Position numbers and translations under genes: made by a program. Positions 18,496 to 30,620 of a stretch of 33,906 bases of DNA are shown here, in pieces; positions within the stretch are counted from its first letter, which is position 1; every line of letters starts with the position of its first letter. Under the pieces are notes generated by a model, which did not search any database, was not told the origin of the DNA, and saw nothing but the letters and a program-made list of their open reading frames with translations. The stretch spans positions 1 to 33,906 of the forward strand of contig NZ_JABEMG010000041.1 of assembly GCF_013004695.1 (NCBI RefSeq), given 5' to 3'. Source of the stretch: Promicromonospora citrea. Lineage in GTDB: Bacteria > Actinomycetota > Actinomycetes > Actinomycetales > Cellulomonadaceae.

Positions 18496-18529
18496 CTCGT
18501 CAGCCGAGTCTTCTCAGACTCTCGACGAG
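18496..18529 (+). promoter_or_regulatory. Leader stem-loop before the conservon sensor gene
   Basis: CTCGTC (18496-18501) pairs with GACGAG (18524-18529), enclosing GAGTC (18506-18510) with GACTC (18517-18521). The structure ends 9 nt before the AGGGGGA Shine-Dalgarno (18539-18545), close enough to affect translation initiation. Confidence 0.4.
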
Positions 18530-18553
18530 ACAACTACTAGGGGGATCGGCTCG

Positions 18554-20251
18554 GTGAGCTCGATGTCTTCTTCTCCTCCGCCGAGCAGGCTGCGCCAGGT
18601 CGCACCCTGGGTGTGCGTCGCCGGTGTGCTCGCCTACGTGCTCGTGGCGCCCGTCCTGTTCACCGCGACAGGGGCCTCGTCGATGTGGCCCGCCTGGCTG
18701 GTCGGCATCGCCGCCGTCGGCCTGGCCGTCGCCGCCGCGCTCATCGCGGCCCGCTCGTCCCGGGACGACCTCGCGGCGCACGAGAACCTCGTGCACGCCT
18801 ACCGCCGGGCCGAGGAGCGTGCCGCCGCGGCGTCCGCCGCGCTCGACGCCCTCGCCAAGGAGCAGCTGCCCGCGTTCCTGGACAGCGAGCCCGCCCCGCC
18901 GCTGCCGCACCTGCCGGGCGACGCGGCGGCGCAGACCCGCCTCGACGAGGCGGCCGCCATGCTCGCCCGCGTCCAGGAGGAGCGGGTCGCCCGCCGCGAC
19001 GCGGTCCAGGTCGCGGTCGTCGCCCTGAGCCGCAAGGTCCAGGCCGCGGCGCACCGCATCCAGGAGGAGGCGGCGCGCATGGTCCAGCGCCACCCCACCG
19101 ACCCGGACATCCTGCAGACGTCGATGCGCGTCGACCACGCGGCGGCCCAGCAGGCCCGCCAGGCGCAGAGCCTCGCGGCCCTGTGCGGCGAGTGGCCGGG
19201 CCAGCAGTGGAGCGAGCCGCTCCCGCTGCCCGACGTCGTCAAGGGCGCGGCGAGCCGCATCACCGCCTTCCACCGCGTCGAGGTGTCGGGCGACCCGGGC
19301 GTCGCCGTCTCGGCCCGCATCGTCGAGCCGCTCATCCACCTCGTGGCCGAGCTGCTGTCCAACGCCACCCAGTCCTCCCCGCCCACCACCCAGGTGCTCG
19401 TCGCCCTGCGGCAGGTGCAGCGCGGTGCCGTCATCGAGATCGACGACTGCGGCGTCGGCCTCGACCTCAAGCAGCTCGAGCAGGCGCGCGAGATCGCCTC
19501 GGGCAAGCGCGAGATCAGCATCACCGAGCTGGGCGAGATCCCGCAGACCGGCCTCGCCGTCGTCGGCACCTACGCGCGGCGCCACGGCTTCCGCGTCGAC
19601 GTCACCGAGTCGGTGTACGGCGGTCTGCGCGCCATCGTCATGATCCCGGCCGAGCTGACCGAGGCAGTGGTGCCGTCGGGCATGCTCACGCCGGCCGCCA
19701 CCCTGCCGAGCGCGTCGACCCCGTCCTCCGGGGTCTCCGCGCTGGGCTCCGGCCGCAGCAGCGCGACCGCCGTCGTCGAGGCACCGCTCGCTCCCGAGCT
19801 GCCCACCGCGAGGCCGGCGGACGACGACGAGTGGCCCGCCCCGGCGGCACCCGACCCAGCGACCAGCGATGTCCTGACCGAGCCTCTCGAGCCCCTCGAG
19901 GCGGGCGAGACGGTCGACGACGAGGAGGAGACGCCCGTGGCCGGTGCCCCGGTGCAGGCCCCTGGCGAGCTGCCCCTGCGTCCTGGGCGGACCAGCCCGC
20001 AGGACGACGAGTTCCCCGAGCCGTCTGCGCTCCCGCAGCGGCGTTCGCGCCGAGGAGAGGCGGACGTGCCCGACGAACGGACCACGGCAGCACCGGAGCC
20101 CCGTACGACAGCTCCGGGTGCCGCGCAGACGGCCGAGGAGGCCGGCGAGTGGATGGGCGCGTTCTTCAGCTCCAGCGAGGCGCGGTTCGGGGACTCACCT
20201 GACAGCAGCGAACCGCCGGCCGGCGCCGGCGGAACTTCGGAGGACCGATGA
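18554..20251 (+). CDS. cvnA: Conservon sensor-like ATP-binding membrane protein (CvnA type)
   Basis: A 565-residue protein with two membrane helices near the N-terminus (about residues 17-41 and 44-66), then an Ala/Glu/Arg-rich coiled coil (about 70-205). A conserved RVDHAAAQQARQAQSL segment matches the region where CvnA proteins keep an Asp-His pair. The HATPase_c domain has N-box ELLSNATQSSPP (266-277), DDCGVG (297-302) and QTGLAVVGTYARRHGF. Residues after about 370 form an acidic Pro/Ala-rich, probably disordered tail. There is no extracellular sensor domain and no partner response regulator. In Streptomyces, CvnA to CvnD proteins form a membrane-associated G-protein-like switch. GTG 18554 is chosen because AGGGGGA lies 8 nt upstream; ATG 18563 is an alternative. 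It overlaps the next gene by ATGA. Confidence 0.85.
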   Translation: MSSMSSSPPPSRLRQVAPWVCVAGVLAYVLVAPVLFTATGASSMWPAWLVGIAAVGLAVAAALIAARSSRDDLAAHENLVHAYRRAEERAAAASAALDALAKEQLPAFLDSEPAPPLPHLPGDAAAQTRLDEAAAMLARVQEERVARRDAVQVAVVALSRKVQAAAHRIQEEAARMVQRHPTDPDILQTSMRVDHAAAQQARQAQSLAALCGEWPGQQWSEPLPLPDVVKGAASRITAFHRVEVSGDPGVAVSARIVEPLIHLVAELLSNATQSSPPTTQVLVALRQVQRGAVIEIDDCGVGLDLKQLEQAREIASGKREISITELGEIPQTGLAVVGTYARRHGFRVDVTESVYGGLRAIVMIPAELTEAVVPSGMLTPAATLPSASTPSSGVSALGSGRSSATAVVEAPLAPELPTARPADDDEWPAPAAPDPATSDVLTEPLEPLEAGETVDDEEETPVAGAPVQAPGELPLRPGRTSPQDDEFPEPSALPQRRSRRGEADVPDERTTAAPEPRTTAPGAAQTAEEAGEWMGAFFSSSEARFGDSPDSSEPPAGAGGTSEDR

Positions 20252-20658
20252 CGACGCAGGCCGACGGCATGACGAGCACCGACGGCAACAGCTGGATGCT
20301 CGAGCTCATCAGTGGTGTACGGGGGGTCAGGCATGTAGTCGTGCTCACCTCGGACGGCCTGATGAAGGTACGCACGGACCAGACCCCGCTCGACATCGCC
20401 GACAAGGTGGCGGCGGCGTGCGCGGGGCTCGCGGCCCTGGGTATCGGAATGAGCAGGGAGTTCGGGAACAGCGACACGATCCGCCAGGTCATGGTGGAGT
20501 TCGACGGCGGGTTCCTCTTCGTGCGGGGCGCCGGCGACGGCTCGCGCCTCGCCGTGATCACCGAGTCGGTGATCGACCCGGCGCTGATCGCCCAGCAGAT
20601 GCAGGCCCAGGTGCTCATGATCGGCGAGCGCACCCTGGGCACGGAGGCGATCAGCTGA
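20248..20658 (+). CDS. cvnB: Roadblock/LC7-domain protein (CvnB type)
   Basis: A 136-residue single-domain roadblock protein (SWMLELISGVRGVRHVVVLTSDGLMKV... DIADKVAAACAGLAALG ... VMVEFDGGFLFVRGAGDG). The fold is the same as in MglB and LC7 proteins, which regulate small GTPases as dimers. In conservons it associates with the sensor and GTPase and is thought to modulate nucleotide exchange or hydrolysis. The start overlaps the cvnA stop (ATGA), with GGAGG just upstream. Length and sequence are typical. Confidence 0.9.
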   Translation: MTTQADGMTSTDGNSWMLELISGVRGVRHVVVLTSDGLMKVRTDQTPLDIADKVAAACAGLAALGIGMSREFGNSDTIRQVMVEFDGGFLFVRGAGDGSRLAVITESVIDPALIAQQMQAQVLMIGERTLGTEAIS

Positions 20659-20779
20659 CCCGCCCGAACGGCACCACCCACGGAAAGCAGTGACCGGGCA
20701 CGACCGGATCGGTACGGCCCGAAGGTTCAGGCACCACCAGCTCGACCAGGACCCGACCGACCGACAGGGGGGCGAGGGG

Positions 20780-21133
20780 ATGGACACCGAGGAGTACCGC
20801 GACCACCCGGTGCGCTCGTACGTGCTCACCTCGGGGCGGGCGCACCCGTCGCGCAACACGCTGCGACCGGAGACGCTCGTCCGCGCCGTGGAGAGCCGGC
20901 CGCTGCTCTCGACGGCGAGCCGCATGGAGCGTGAGCTCGTGCAGCTCTGCCGCGGCACGCTGGCGCTCGCCGAGGTGGCTGCGTACCTGCAGCTCCCCGT
21001 CAGCCTCGTGGCGGTCATGGTCTCGGACCTGATCGACGCGGGACACCTGGCGATCCGTTCCAACCACCAGGCGCATGTCCTGCCCGGCAAGGACATCTTG
21101 GAGAAGATTCTCGATGGACTCCGCAAGCTCTGA
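20780..21133 (+). CDS. cvnC: DUF742 protein (CvnC type)
   Basis: A 117-residue protein with the DUF742 signature VRSYVLTSGRAHPSRNTLRPETLV and a C-terminal winged-helix-like stretch (LALAEVAAYLQLPVSLVAVMVSDL, AGHLAI). Its biochemical role in conservons is not settled; it interacts with the other Cvn proteins. The frame is open back to GTG 20690, but ATG 20780 has AGGGGGG 7 nt upstream and gives the usual family length. That leaves a 121-nt gap after cvnB, the largest gap inside this operon. The 3' end overlaps the GTPase gene by 20 nt. Confidence 0.85.
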   Translation: MDTEEYRDHPVRSYVLTSGRAHPSRNTLRPETLVRAVESRPLLSTASRMERELVQLCRGTLALAEVAAYLQLPVSLVAVMVSDLIDAGHLAIRSNHQAHVLPGKDILEKILDGLRKL

Positions 21134-21725
21134 CCGCACCGCCTCCGGGCAGCACCTGGCGCCGACCGTCGCGCGGTCGGTCAAGGTGCTCGTCGTGGGT
21201 GCCTTCGGGGTGGGCAAGACGACGCTGATCGGGTCGGTCAGCGAGATCGAGCCGCTGCGCACGGAGGAGCGGATCACCACGGCCAGCGTCGGCATCGACC
21301 CGGGGCAGCCGAACAAGGACACCACCACCGTCGCGATGGACTTCGGCCGCATCACCGTGACCGAGGACATCGCGCTGTACCTGTTCGGCACCCCGGGTCA
21401 GCGCCGGTTCTGGGACCTCTGGTCGGGCCTGGCGGACGGCGCGGTCGGTGCCCCCGTCATGGTCGACACGCGGCACCTCGAGGACAGCTTCGAGGTGCTG
21501 GACCAGCTCGAGCTGCGCACCAAGATCCCCTTCGCCGTCGTGGTGAACCAGTTCCCGGACTCGCCCGCCTACCCGCTGGAGCGGGTGCGGGCGGCTCTCG
21601 ACCTCCTGCCGGAGACCCCGATCGTCGAGTGCGACGCGCGCGACCGGCAGTCGGCGGTGCTGACGCTCATCACGCTCGTCGAGCACGCGATGACGTTCCC
21701 CGTCTTCCAGAAGGTCAACGCGTGA
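21114..21725 (+). CDS. cvnD: Conservon small GTPase / ATP-GTP-binding protein (CvnD type)
   Basis: A 203-residue Ras-like protein. The P-loop GAFGVGKTT is at residues 29-37, DTTTVAMDFGRI carries the switch I threonines, LFGTPGQRRF is the G3 motif with the Gly-Gln pair, and VVNQFPD occupies the G4 position where classical GTPases have NKxD. These departures are usual in the CvnD family. GGAGAA at 21100-21105 precedes ATG 21114 by 8 nt. The start lies inside cvnC, and the stop overlaps the P450 start as GTGA, so translation of the block is tightly coupled. Confidence 0.9.
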   Translation: MDSASSDRTASGQHLAPTVARSVKVLVVGAFGVGKTTLIGSVSEIEPLRTEERITTASVGIDPGQPNKDTTTVAMDFGRITVTEDIALYLFGTPGQRRFWDLWSGLADGAVGAPVMVDTRHLEDSFEVLDQLELRTKIPFAVVVNQFPDSPAYPLERVRAALDLLPETPIVECDARDRQSAVLTLITLVEHAMTFPVFQKVNA

Positions 21726-22978
21726 CACTGGCCAACAGACTGCACCAGCGGCTGGAGGACATCCCCGACCGCATGCAGCTGGCCGACATCACCGCGGCGC
21801 GCGACCCGCACAAGGTCTACGAGCGGCTGCGCGACGAGTGGGGCCCGGTCGCGCCCATGGACCTCGAGCCGGGCGTGCCCGCCTGGCTCGTGCTCGGGTA
21901 CGACGAGGCCAGCGGCGTCATGCGCAACGAGCTGCTGTTCTCCCGCAACTCCCGCAACTGGCGCTACGTCCAGGAGCGGTCGCTGCCCGCCGACTCGGGC
22001 GTCTTCGCGACGCTCGCGCCGCGCGACAACGCCTACTACCTCGACGGGATGCAGCAGCGCCGCCTGCGCGCCCCGCTCGACGACGCGCTGGCCGCCGTCG
22101 ACGAGAAGCGGCTGGCCCGCACCGTCGCGGTCACGTGCGACGCGATCATCGACCGCCTCATGCCCCGCGGCGAGGCGGACCTCGTGGCCGACTACGCGGT
22201 CGCCGTCCCCGTGATGGTGATGACCGAGCTGTTCGGCATGAGCCTGTCCGACGGCAACAGGATGCACGAGCTCTCGGAGGCGCTGTACGAGGGCACCGAC
22301 AGGGCGCGGGCCGCCGCCGTCGAGCAGGAGGCGCTGCTGGCCGTGCTCGTGGCCACGCACCGCGCCGAGCCGGGCGAGGACCTCACCACGGCCCTGGTGA
22401 ACCACCCCAACCATGCGAACGACGTCGAGGTGATGGCCTCGATCGGCGTGATGTTCACGCTCGGGCACGACGCGGAGATCGCGTGGATCGCGAGCACCCT
22501 GCACATGATCCTGACCGACCCGGCGTTCGCCGCCCGGGTGCGCCGCGGCCGGCTCGACCTCGACGACGCGCTGGACGAGGTGTCGCGCCGCAACCCGCCC
22601 GCCCCGCACGTGCTGCCGCGGTTCGCGCGGCAGGACTGCGAGCTCGGCGGCCGCCGGATCGCGCTCGGCGACGCCCTGGTGCCCGCCGTCGCCGCGGCCA
22701 ACGCCGACCGGGCCATCCGCACGGACGACCCGTGGGAGGAGCTGGGCAGCCGGTTCCACCTCACGTGGGGCGCGGGTGCGCACGCGTGCCCCGCGCACCG
22801 CATCGGCCCGCTCATCGGGCGCATCGCCGTGGAGACCCTGCTGCGGCGCATCCTCGACATGGAGCTGCGCGTGCCGGCGGAGGCGCTGACGATGTCGCGC
22901 TCGCCGTGGTCGCGTCACCCGCGCAGCCTGCCGGTCCGCTTCACGTCCCCGGACGACACCCCGCCCCCGGAACGCTGA
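21722..22978 (+). CDS. cvnE: Conservon-associated cytochrome P450 (CvnE type)
   Basis: A 418-residue soluble P450. The heme-thiolate Cys356 is in LTWGAGAHACPAHRIG, and the K-helix ExxR pair is present as Glu286/Arg289 in DEVSRRNPP. In the I-helix the oxygen-activation motif AGx(D/E)T reads LGHDA (about 247-251). The acid Asp250 is kept but the alcohol residue is Ala251. The gene is joined to cvnD by a 4-nt overlap, matching conservons that end in a P450, such as those with CYP157 members in Streptomyces. No ferredoxin is adjacent. The substrate is unknown, and the altered I-helix suggests weak or atypical monooxygenase activity, or a binding or signalling role. Length is normal. Confidence 0.9.
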   Translation: MTLANRLHQRLEDIPDRMQLADITAARDPHKVYERLRDEWGPVAPMDLEPGVPAWLVLGYDEASGVMRNELLFSRNSRNWRYVQERSLPADSGVFATLAPRDNAYYLDGMQQRRLRAPLDDALAAVDEKRLARTVAVTCDAIIDRLMPRGEADLVADYAVAVPVMVMTELFGMSLSDGNRMHELSEALYEGTDRARAAAVEQEALLAVLVATHRAEPGEDLTTALVNHPNHANDVEVMASIGVMFTLGHDAEIAWIASTLHMILTDPAFAARVRRGRLDLDDALDEVSRRNPPAPHVLPRFARQDCELGGRRIALGDALVPAVAAANADRAIRTDDPWEELGSRFHLTWGAGAHACPAHRIGPLIGRIAVETLLRRILDMELRVPAEALTMSRSPWSRHPRSLPVRFTSPDDTPPPER

Positions 22979-22993
22979 CCCCTCCCCTCTGCC

Positions 22994-27340
<4,347 letters not shown>

Positions 27341-27372
27341 AGGGCCCGGCTCGGTCGGCGAGGACGACCTGA

Positions 27373-27412
27373 GGGACCGGGTCCGGACGGCCCGGTGCCG
27401 CCGGTCGGTCCC
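27373..27412. terminator. Terminator dyad between ligA and the converging TetR gene
   Basis: GGGACCG (27373-27379) pairs with CGGTCCC (27406-27412) around a 26-nt GC-rich interior that can form further local stems. It lies 32 nt after the ligA stop and 24 nt beyond the 3' end of the regulator gene, so it can serve both. Confidence 0.6.
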
Positions 27413-27436
27413 GAGCGTGAGGTCCGTCGTCGAGGG

Positions 27437-28057
27437 TCAGCGGCGGCCCGGGAGGCGCATCGTGAGCAGGCGGGCCCGCGGGGCGAGCCGCGACGCGAGG
27501 GCGAAGACGCTGTCGGTGCGCTCGCGGTCGGGGTCGATCACCGAGAACAGGTTGACGCCGAGGTAGAACGTGAGGGCCGCGTCGGCGACGTCGCGGGCGG
27601 GCAGCAGCCTGCCCAGCGGCGACCCGCCCACCACGCGCTCCCAGTGCTCGGCCACGAAGTCGACCCAGGGCTCGGCCCGCGTGCTGATCTCGTCGCGCAG
27701 GGCCGGCTTGGTCACCGCCGCCGCGACGAGCTCGCCGAACTGGGCGAGGTACCCGCGCTCGAGGTCGGTGCGGTAGATCGTCGCGGCGGCCTCGACCAGC
27801 TCCTCGACGGTGCGCGCCGCCGACGCCGTGGCGCGGTGCAGCGCCATGCGCTCCTCGGTCGCACGGTCGAGCGCGGTCAGCAGGAGCTGGTCGACCCCAC
27901 CGAAGTGGTAGAAGACCAGCGCCGAGTTCACCTCCGCCGCCGTGGCGATCGTGCGTGCGGACACGCCCGCGTATCCCTGCTCGCGCAGCACCTGGTCGGC
28001 CGCGTCGAGCAGCCGTCGGCGTGTCTCCTCGGCGGGCCTGCGCCCCGTCTGAGCCAT
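27437..28057 (-). CDS. TetR/AcrR-family transcriptional regulator
   Basis: A 206-residue regulator. The N-terminal helix-turn-helix domain has the family pattern RRRLLDAADQVLREQGYAGVS followed by ARTIATAAEVNSALVFYHFG and LLLTALDRA. The rest is the ligand-binding and dimer domain, of unknown specificity. ATG 28057 has a strong GGAGG 7 nt upstream. The frame is open 10 codons further, but those codons run into the promoter. It diverges from an SRPBCC membrane protein gene across 77 nt that contain a 40-bp dyad. It therefore very probably represses itself and the two-gene operon opposite. Confidence 0.92.
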   Translation of the reverse strand: MAQTGRRPAEETRRRLLDAADQVLREQGYAGVSARTIATAAEVNSALVFYHFGGVDQLLLTALDRATEERMALHRATASAARTVEELVEAAATIYRTDLERGYLAQFGELVAAAVTKPALRDEISTRAEPWVDFVAEHWERVVGGSPLGRLLPARDVADAALTFYLGVNLFSVIDPDRERTDSVFALASRLAPRARLLTMRLPGRR

Positions 28058-28080
28058 CGCGGCCTCCTTCCCTCGGTTCT

Positions 28081-28120
28081 TGATCATATGCTTTAATCGA
28101 GCGATTAAATCGACCGATCA
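28081..28120. promoter_or_regulatory. Dyad operator for the TetR regulator, with divergent promoters
   Basis: A 40-bp sequence is symmetric about 28100.5. The inner arms TTTAATCG (28092-28099) and CGATTAAA (28102-28109) are perfect around AG. The outer arms TGATC (28081-28085) and GATCA (28116-28120) lie on the same axis, with six non-matching pairs between. A TATGAT -10 box for the regulator (complement of 28083-28088) and a TATGCT -10 box for the opposite gene (28087-28092) overlap it. Bound protein would block both promoters. Confidence 0.75.
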
Positions 28121-28134
28121 AGAAGCGAGGACCG

Positions 28135-29178
28135 ATGAGGGACAGGGCTCGGGCGGACGCGGACGACTCCTGGCGCGCCGGCGCGGGTGGTGAGCCCGTC
28201 GGCGAGGAGCCGGAGCCGGCTCCGTGGCGTCCGCGCCCGCCGCTCACGCCGGCAGCCCGGCGTGCCCGCCTGCTGCTGGCCGGTGTCGCGCTGGCACTGT
28301 TCGCCGCCATGCTGCTCGCCAAGCTGCTGGGCTCGGCCGACGCGCAGCAGACCGCGCTGTTCTACGTCGGCATCCCCGCCGTCATCGCGCTGACCGTCAT
28401 CCTCGCCGCCCGGCCGCGCAGCGCCGTGGGCACCGCGCTCGCCACGACGACGGTCGGCCTCGCGCTCGCCGGCCCCTTGCTGGACGAGGGCGTCGTCTGC
28501 CTCGTCATCGCAGCGCCCCTGTTCTACGGCGTCGCGGCACTCGTCGGGGTCGTCGTCCAGGCGGCGCGGAACCGGCGGGGGCGGGCGGTCGCCGTGGCGC
28601 CCCTGCTGCTCGTGCTCGTGGCCGAGGGGGTCGGCGGCTTCACGCTCCTGCCGCGCGCGGACGTCGGTACGGCGAGCGTCGTCGTGCAGGCGACGCCGCG
28701 ACAGGTCGCCGAGGCTCTGGCCGAACCGCCTGTCTACGGCGCCTTCGAGGCCCCGTTCCTGCGCGCGGTGCCGTTCCCCGAGCCGGTGTCGGCGACCGGT
28801 TCCGGGCTCGAGGTCGGGGCCGAGCGCCACGTCACGTTCACCGACCGGCACAGCCTCGGCCTCGGCGCCGAGGCCACGCCTCGCGCGATGTCGCTGCGCG
28901 TGGTGGCGTCCGAGGTGTCCGACGCCGGCGGCAGGCTCCGTCTGGACGTCACCGCCGACACGACACTGAAGCGCTGGATGGACCTGCACGCCGCCGACGT
29001 CACGTGGGTCGCCGCGGGACCGGGCCGGACGCGGATCACCTGGTCGTTGGCGTACACCCGCACCTTCGACCCGTCCTGGTACTTCGGCCCGCTGCAGCAC
29101 TACTCGACGGGGCTGGCGGCCGAGTACCTCGCCGAGACCTTCGGCCGCGCGGCCCAGGAGGCGGGGGACGGCGCATGA
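28135..29178 (+). CDS. Membrane protein with C-terminal SRPBCC (START-like) domain
   Basis: A 347-residue protein. After a Pro/Glu/Arg-rich cytoplasmic start come about five hydrophobic segments (RLLLAGVALALFAAMLLAKL, ALFYVGIPAVIALTVILAA, three more between about 100 and 178). The remainder resembles an SRPBCC lipid-binding domain (VVQATPRQVAEALAEPPVYGAFE, RHVTFTDRHSLGLGAEATP, RITWSLAYTRTFDPSWYFGPLQ, then a C-terminal helix). It may bind a hydrophobic ligand at the membrane; no catalytic motif is recognised. GAGGA at 28127-28131 sets the ATG. It overlaps the following methyltransferase gene by ATGA and is presumably controlled by the divergent TetR regulator. Confidence 0.75.
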   Translation: MRDRARADADDSWRAGAGGEPVGEEPEPAPWRPRPPLTPAARRARLLLAGVALALFAAMLLAKLLGSADAQQTALFYVGIPAVIALTVILAARPRSAVGTALATTTVGLALAGPLLDEGVVCLVIAAPLFYGVAALVGVVVQAARNRRGRAVAVAPLLLVLVAEGVGGFTLLPRADVGTASVVVQATPRQVAEALAEPPVYGAFEAPFLRAVPFPEPVSATGSGLEVGAERHVTFTDRHSLGLGAEATPRAMSLRVVASEVSDAGGRLRLDVTADTTLKRWMDLHAADVTWVAAGPGRTRITWSLAYTRTFDPSWYFGPLQHYSTGLAAEYLAETFGRAAQEAGDGA

Positions 29179-30545
29179 CCGCAGGCCTCGACGCGGCGGC
29201 CGCCGTCGTGCGCGGGGCGGGGCTCGGTGCGCCCCTGCTCGCCGTGGTGGTGCTGTGCGCCTGGCGCCCGCCCGGCCCGCGCGTGGTCGCCGCCGCGATC
29301 ACGTCCACCGCGTGGGCGGCGCTGCTTCTCCTGGCGCTCCACCACGCCGCGGTCGAGCGGGGCTGGTGGACGTACCACGCCACCGGCGCCGTCTGGCGCG
29401 GCCTTCCCGTCGACCTCTGGCTGGGCTGGTCCCTGCTCTGGGGCGCTGTCCCGGCGCTGTGCCTCGCGGCCGCGCGCCACGACCGCGTGGACCGCGGGGC
29501 CTCGTGCCGTCAGGTCGCCGTCGTCCTGGCCGGGCTCGTGGTGCTCGATCTCGTGCTCATGCCGTACGGCGCTCCGGTGGTGGTGCTCGGGTCAGCCTGG
29601 CTCGTGGGTGAGGTGGTCGGCGTGCTGACGGCGCTGGTCCCCGCCGTCCTCCTCGCACGGTGGACCCTGCGCCGCACCCGCGTGACGGCCAGGGCCTGGG
29701 CGCAGGCCGTCTGGGCGGGCGGGCTGCTCGTCGGCCTGCCCGTGCTCGCCGTCTCTCCCGTACCGCCGTGGCCCGCGGCCGTCACCTCCGCCGGGCTCCA
29801 GCTCGCGCTCGTCGCCTGCCTGCCCGGCCTGGCGGCCATGCGCGAGCTCGCCGTCGTCGGGCGCGGCACGCCGCTGCCGTACGACCCGCCGGCCCGTCTC
29901 GTGACCTCCGGCCCGTACGCGTACGTGCGCAACCCGATGCAGCTCACGGTCGCCGCGACCTTCGCCGTGCTGGCCCCGGTGCTGGGCGAGCCCGAGCTGC
30001 TCGTGGGCGTCCTCGTGGCCGTCGCCTACTCGGTCGGCATCGCGGACTGGCACGAGGGGGAGGGTCTGCGCCGCGCGTTCGGGCGAGCCTGGACGGAGTA
30101 CCGCGCCGCGGTGCGCCCCTGGGTGCCGCGGCTGCGGCCGGCCCCGGTCGTGGCACCCGCGACGCTGTGGGTCGCGGCCGACTGCGAGCCGTGCACCGGC
30201 GTCGCGCTGTGGTTCGCCCGACGTCGTCCCGTCGGGCTCACGATCCGGCCCGCTGCGGAACACCCCGAGGTGCTCTGGCGCGTCACCTACGAGCTCACCG
30301 CCGAAGCCTCTCCGCCGCCGGGGAGCAGGGACGTCCGCCCGCTCCTGCGCACCCAGGGTGTCTCCGCCGTCGCCCGGGCGCTGGCGCACGTCCACCTCGG
30401 CTGGGCGCTCGCGGGCTGGGCGCTCGACCTCCCGGGAGTCCGTCATCTCGCCCAGCTCGGTGCCGACGCGTTCGGCGCGGAGCCTCGCCCGTCGCGTCCC
30501 GTGCCGACGTCCTGCCCCGCGCCGCGCCTAACGATGAACACCTGA
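29175..30545 (+). CDS. Membrane methyltransferase (ICMT/PEMT-like) fused to a DCC/thioredoxin-like domain
   Basis: A 456-residue protein. Residues 1-330 are multi-pass membrane sequence. The isoprenylcysteine carboxyl methyltransferase-like signature SGPYAYVRNPMQL is at about 245-257, followed by AFGRAWTEYRAAVRPWVPR. Both bind S-adenosylmethionine in family members. From about residue 328 a soluble segment begins LWVAADCEPCTGVALWFARR, with a CxxC pair at Cys337/Cys340, and ends DLPGVRHLAQLGADAFGAEPR. This pattern fits DUF393/DCC thiol-disulfide oxidoreductases. The combination suggests methylation and redox handling of one membrane-associated substrate. It is translationally coupled to the SRPBCC gene. 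The DCC assignment is weaker than the methyltransferase assignment. Confidence 0.75.
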   Translation: MTAGLDAAAAVVRGAGLGAPLLAVVVLCAWRPPGPRVVAAAITSTAWAALLLLALHHAAVERGWWTYHATGAVWRGLPVDLWLGWSLLWGAVPALCLAAARHDRVDRGASCRQVAVVLAGLVVLDLVLMPYGAPVVVLGSAWLVGEVVGVLTALVPAVLLARWTLRRTRVTARAWAQAVWAGGLLVGLPVLAVSPVPPWPAAVTSAGLQLALVACLPGLAAMRELAVVGRGTPLPYDPPARLVTSGPYAYVRNPMQLTVAATFAVLAPVLGEPELLVGVLVAVAYSVGIADWHEGEGLRRAFGRAWTEYRAAVRPWVPRLRPAPVVAPATLWVAADCEPCTGVALWFARRRPVGLTIRPAAEHPEVLWRVTYELTAEASPPPGSRDVRPLLRTQGVSAVARALAHVHLGWALAGWALDLPGVRHLAQLGADAFGAEPRPSRPVPTSCPAPRLTMNT

Positions 30546-30555
30546 CAACTTTTGC

Positions 30556-30584
30556 TTGACGGGCGACAGAAGTCCGCTTAGGTT
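30556..30584 (+). promoter_or_regulatory. Housekeeping sigma-factor promoter of the secreted multidomain gene
   Basis: TTGACG (30556-30561) and TAGGTT (30579-30584) are separated by exactly 17 nt. This is the best -35/-10 pair in the window. TTGC-N5-GCAA (30583-30595) overlaps the expected transcription start and could be an operator. Confidence 0.75.
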
Positions 30585-30620
30585 GCTAGCCGCAAGGTCA
30601 ATGCCGACCGAGGAGACCTC

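Noticed and set aside
20690-20779. Upstream GTG start for the DUF742 gene
   Set aside because: The purine stretch is only 2 nt from the GTG, whereas ATG 20780 has AGGGGGG at proper spacing and gives the usual family length.
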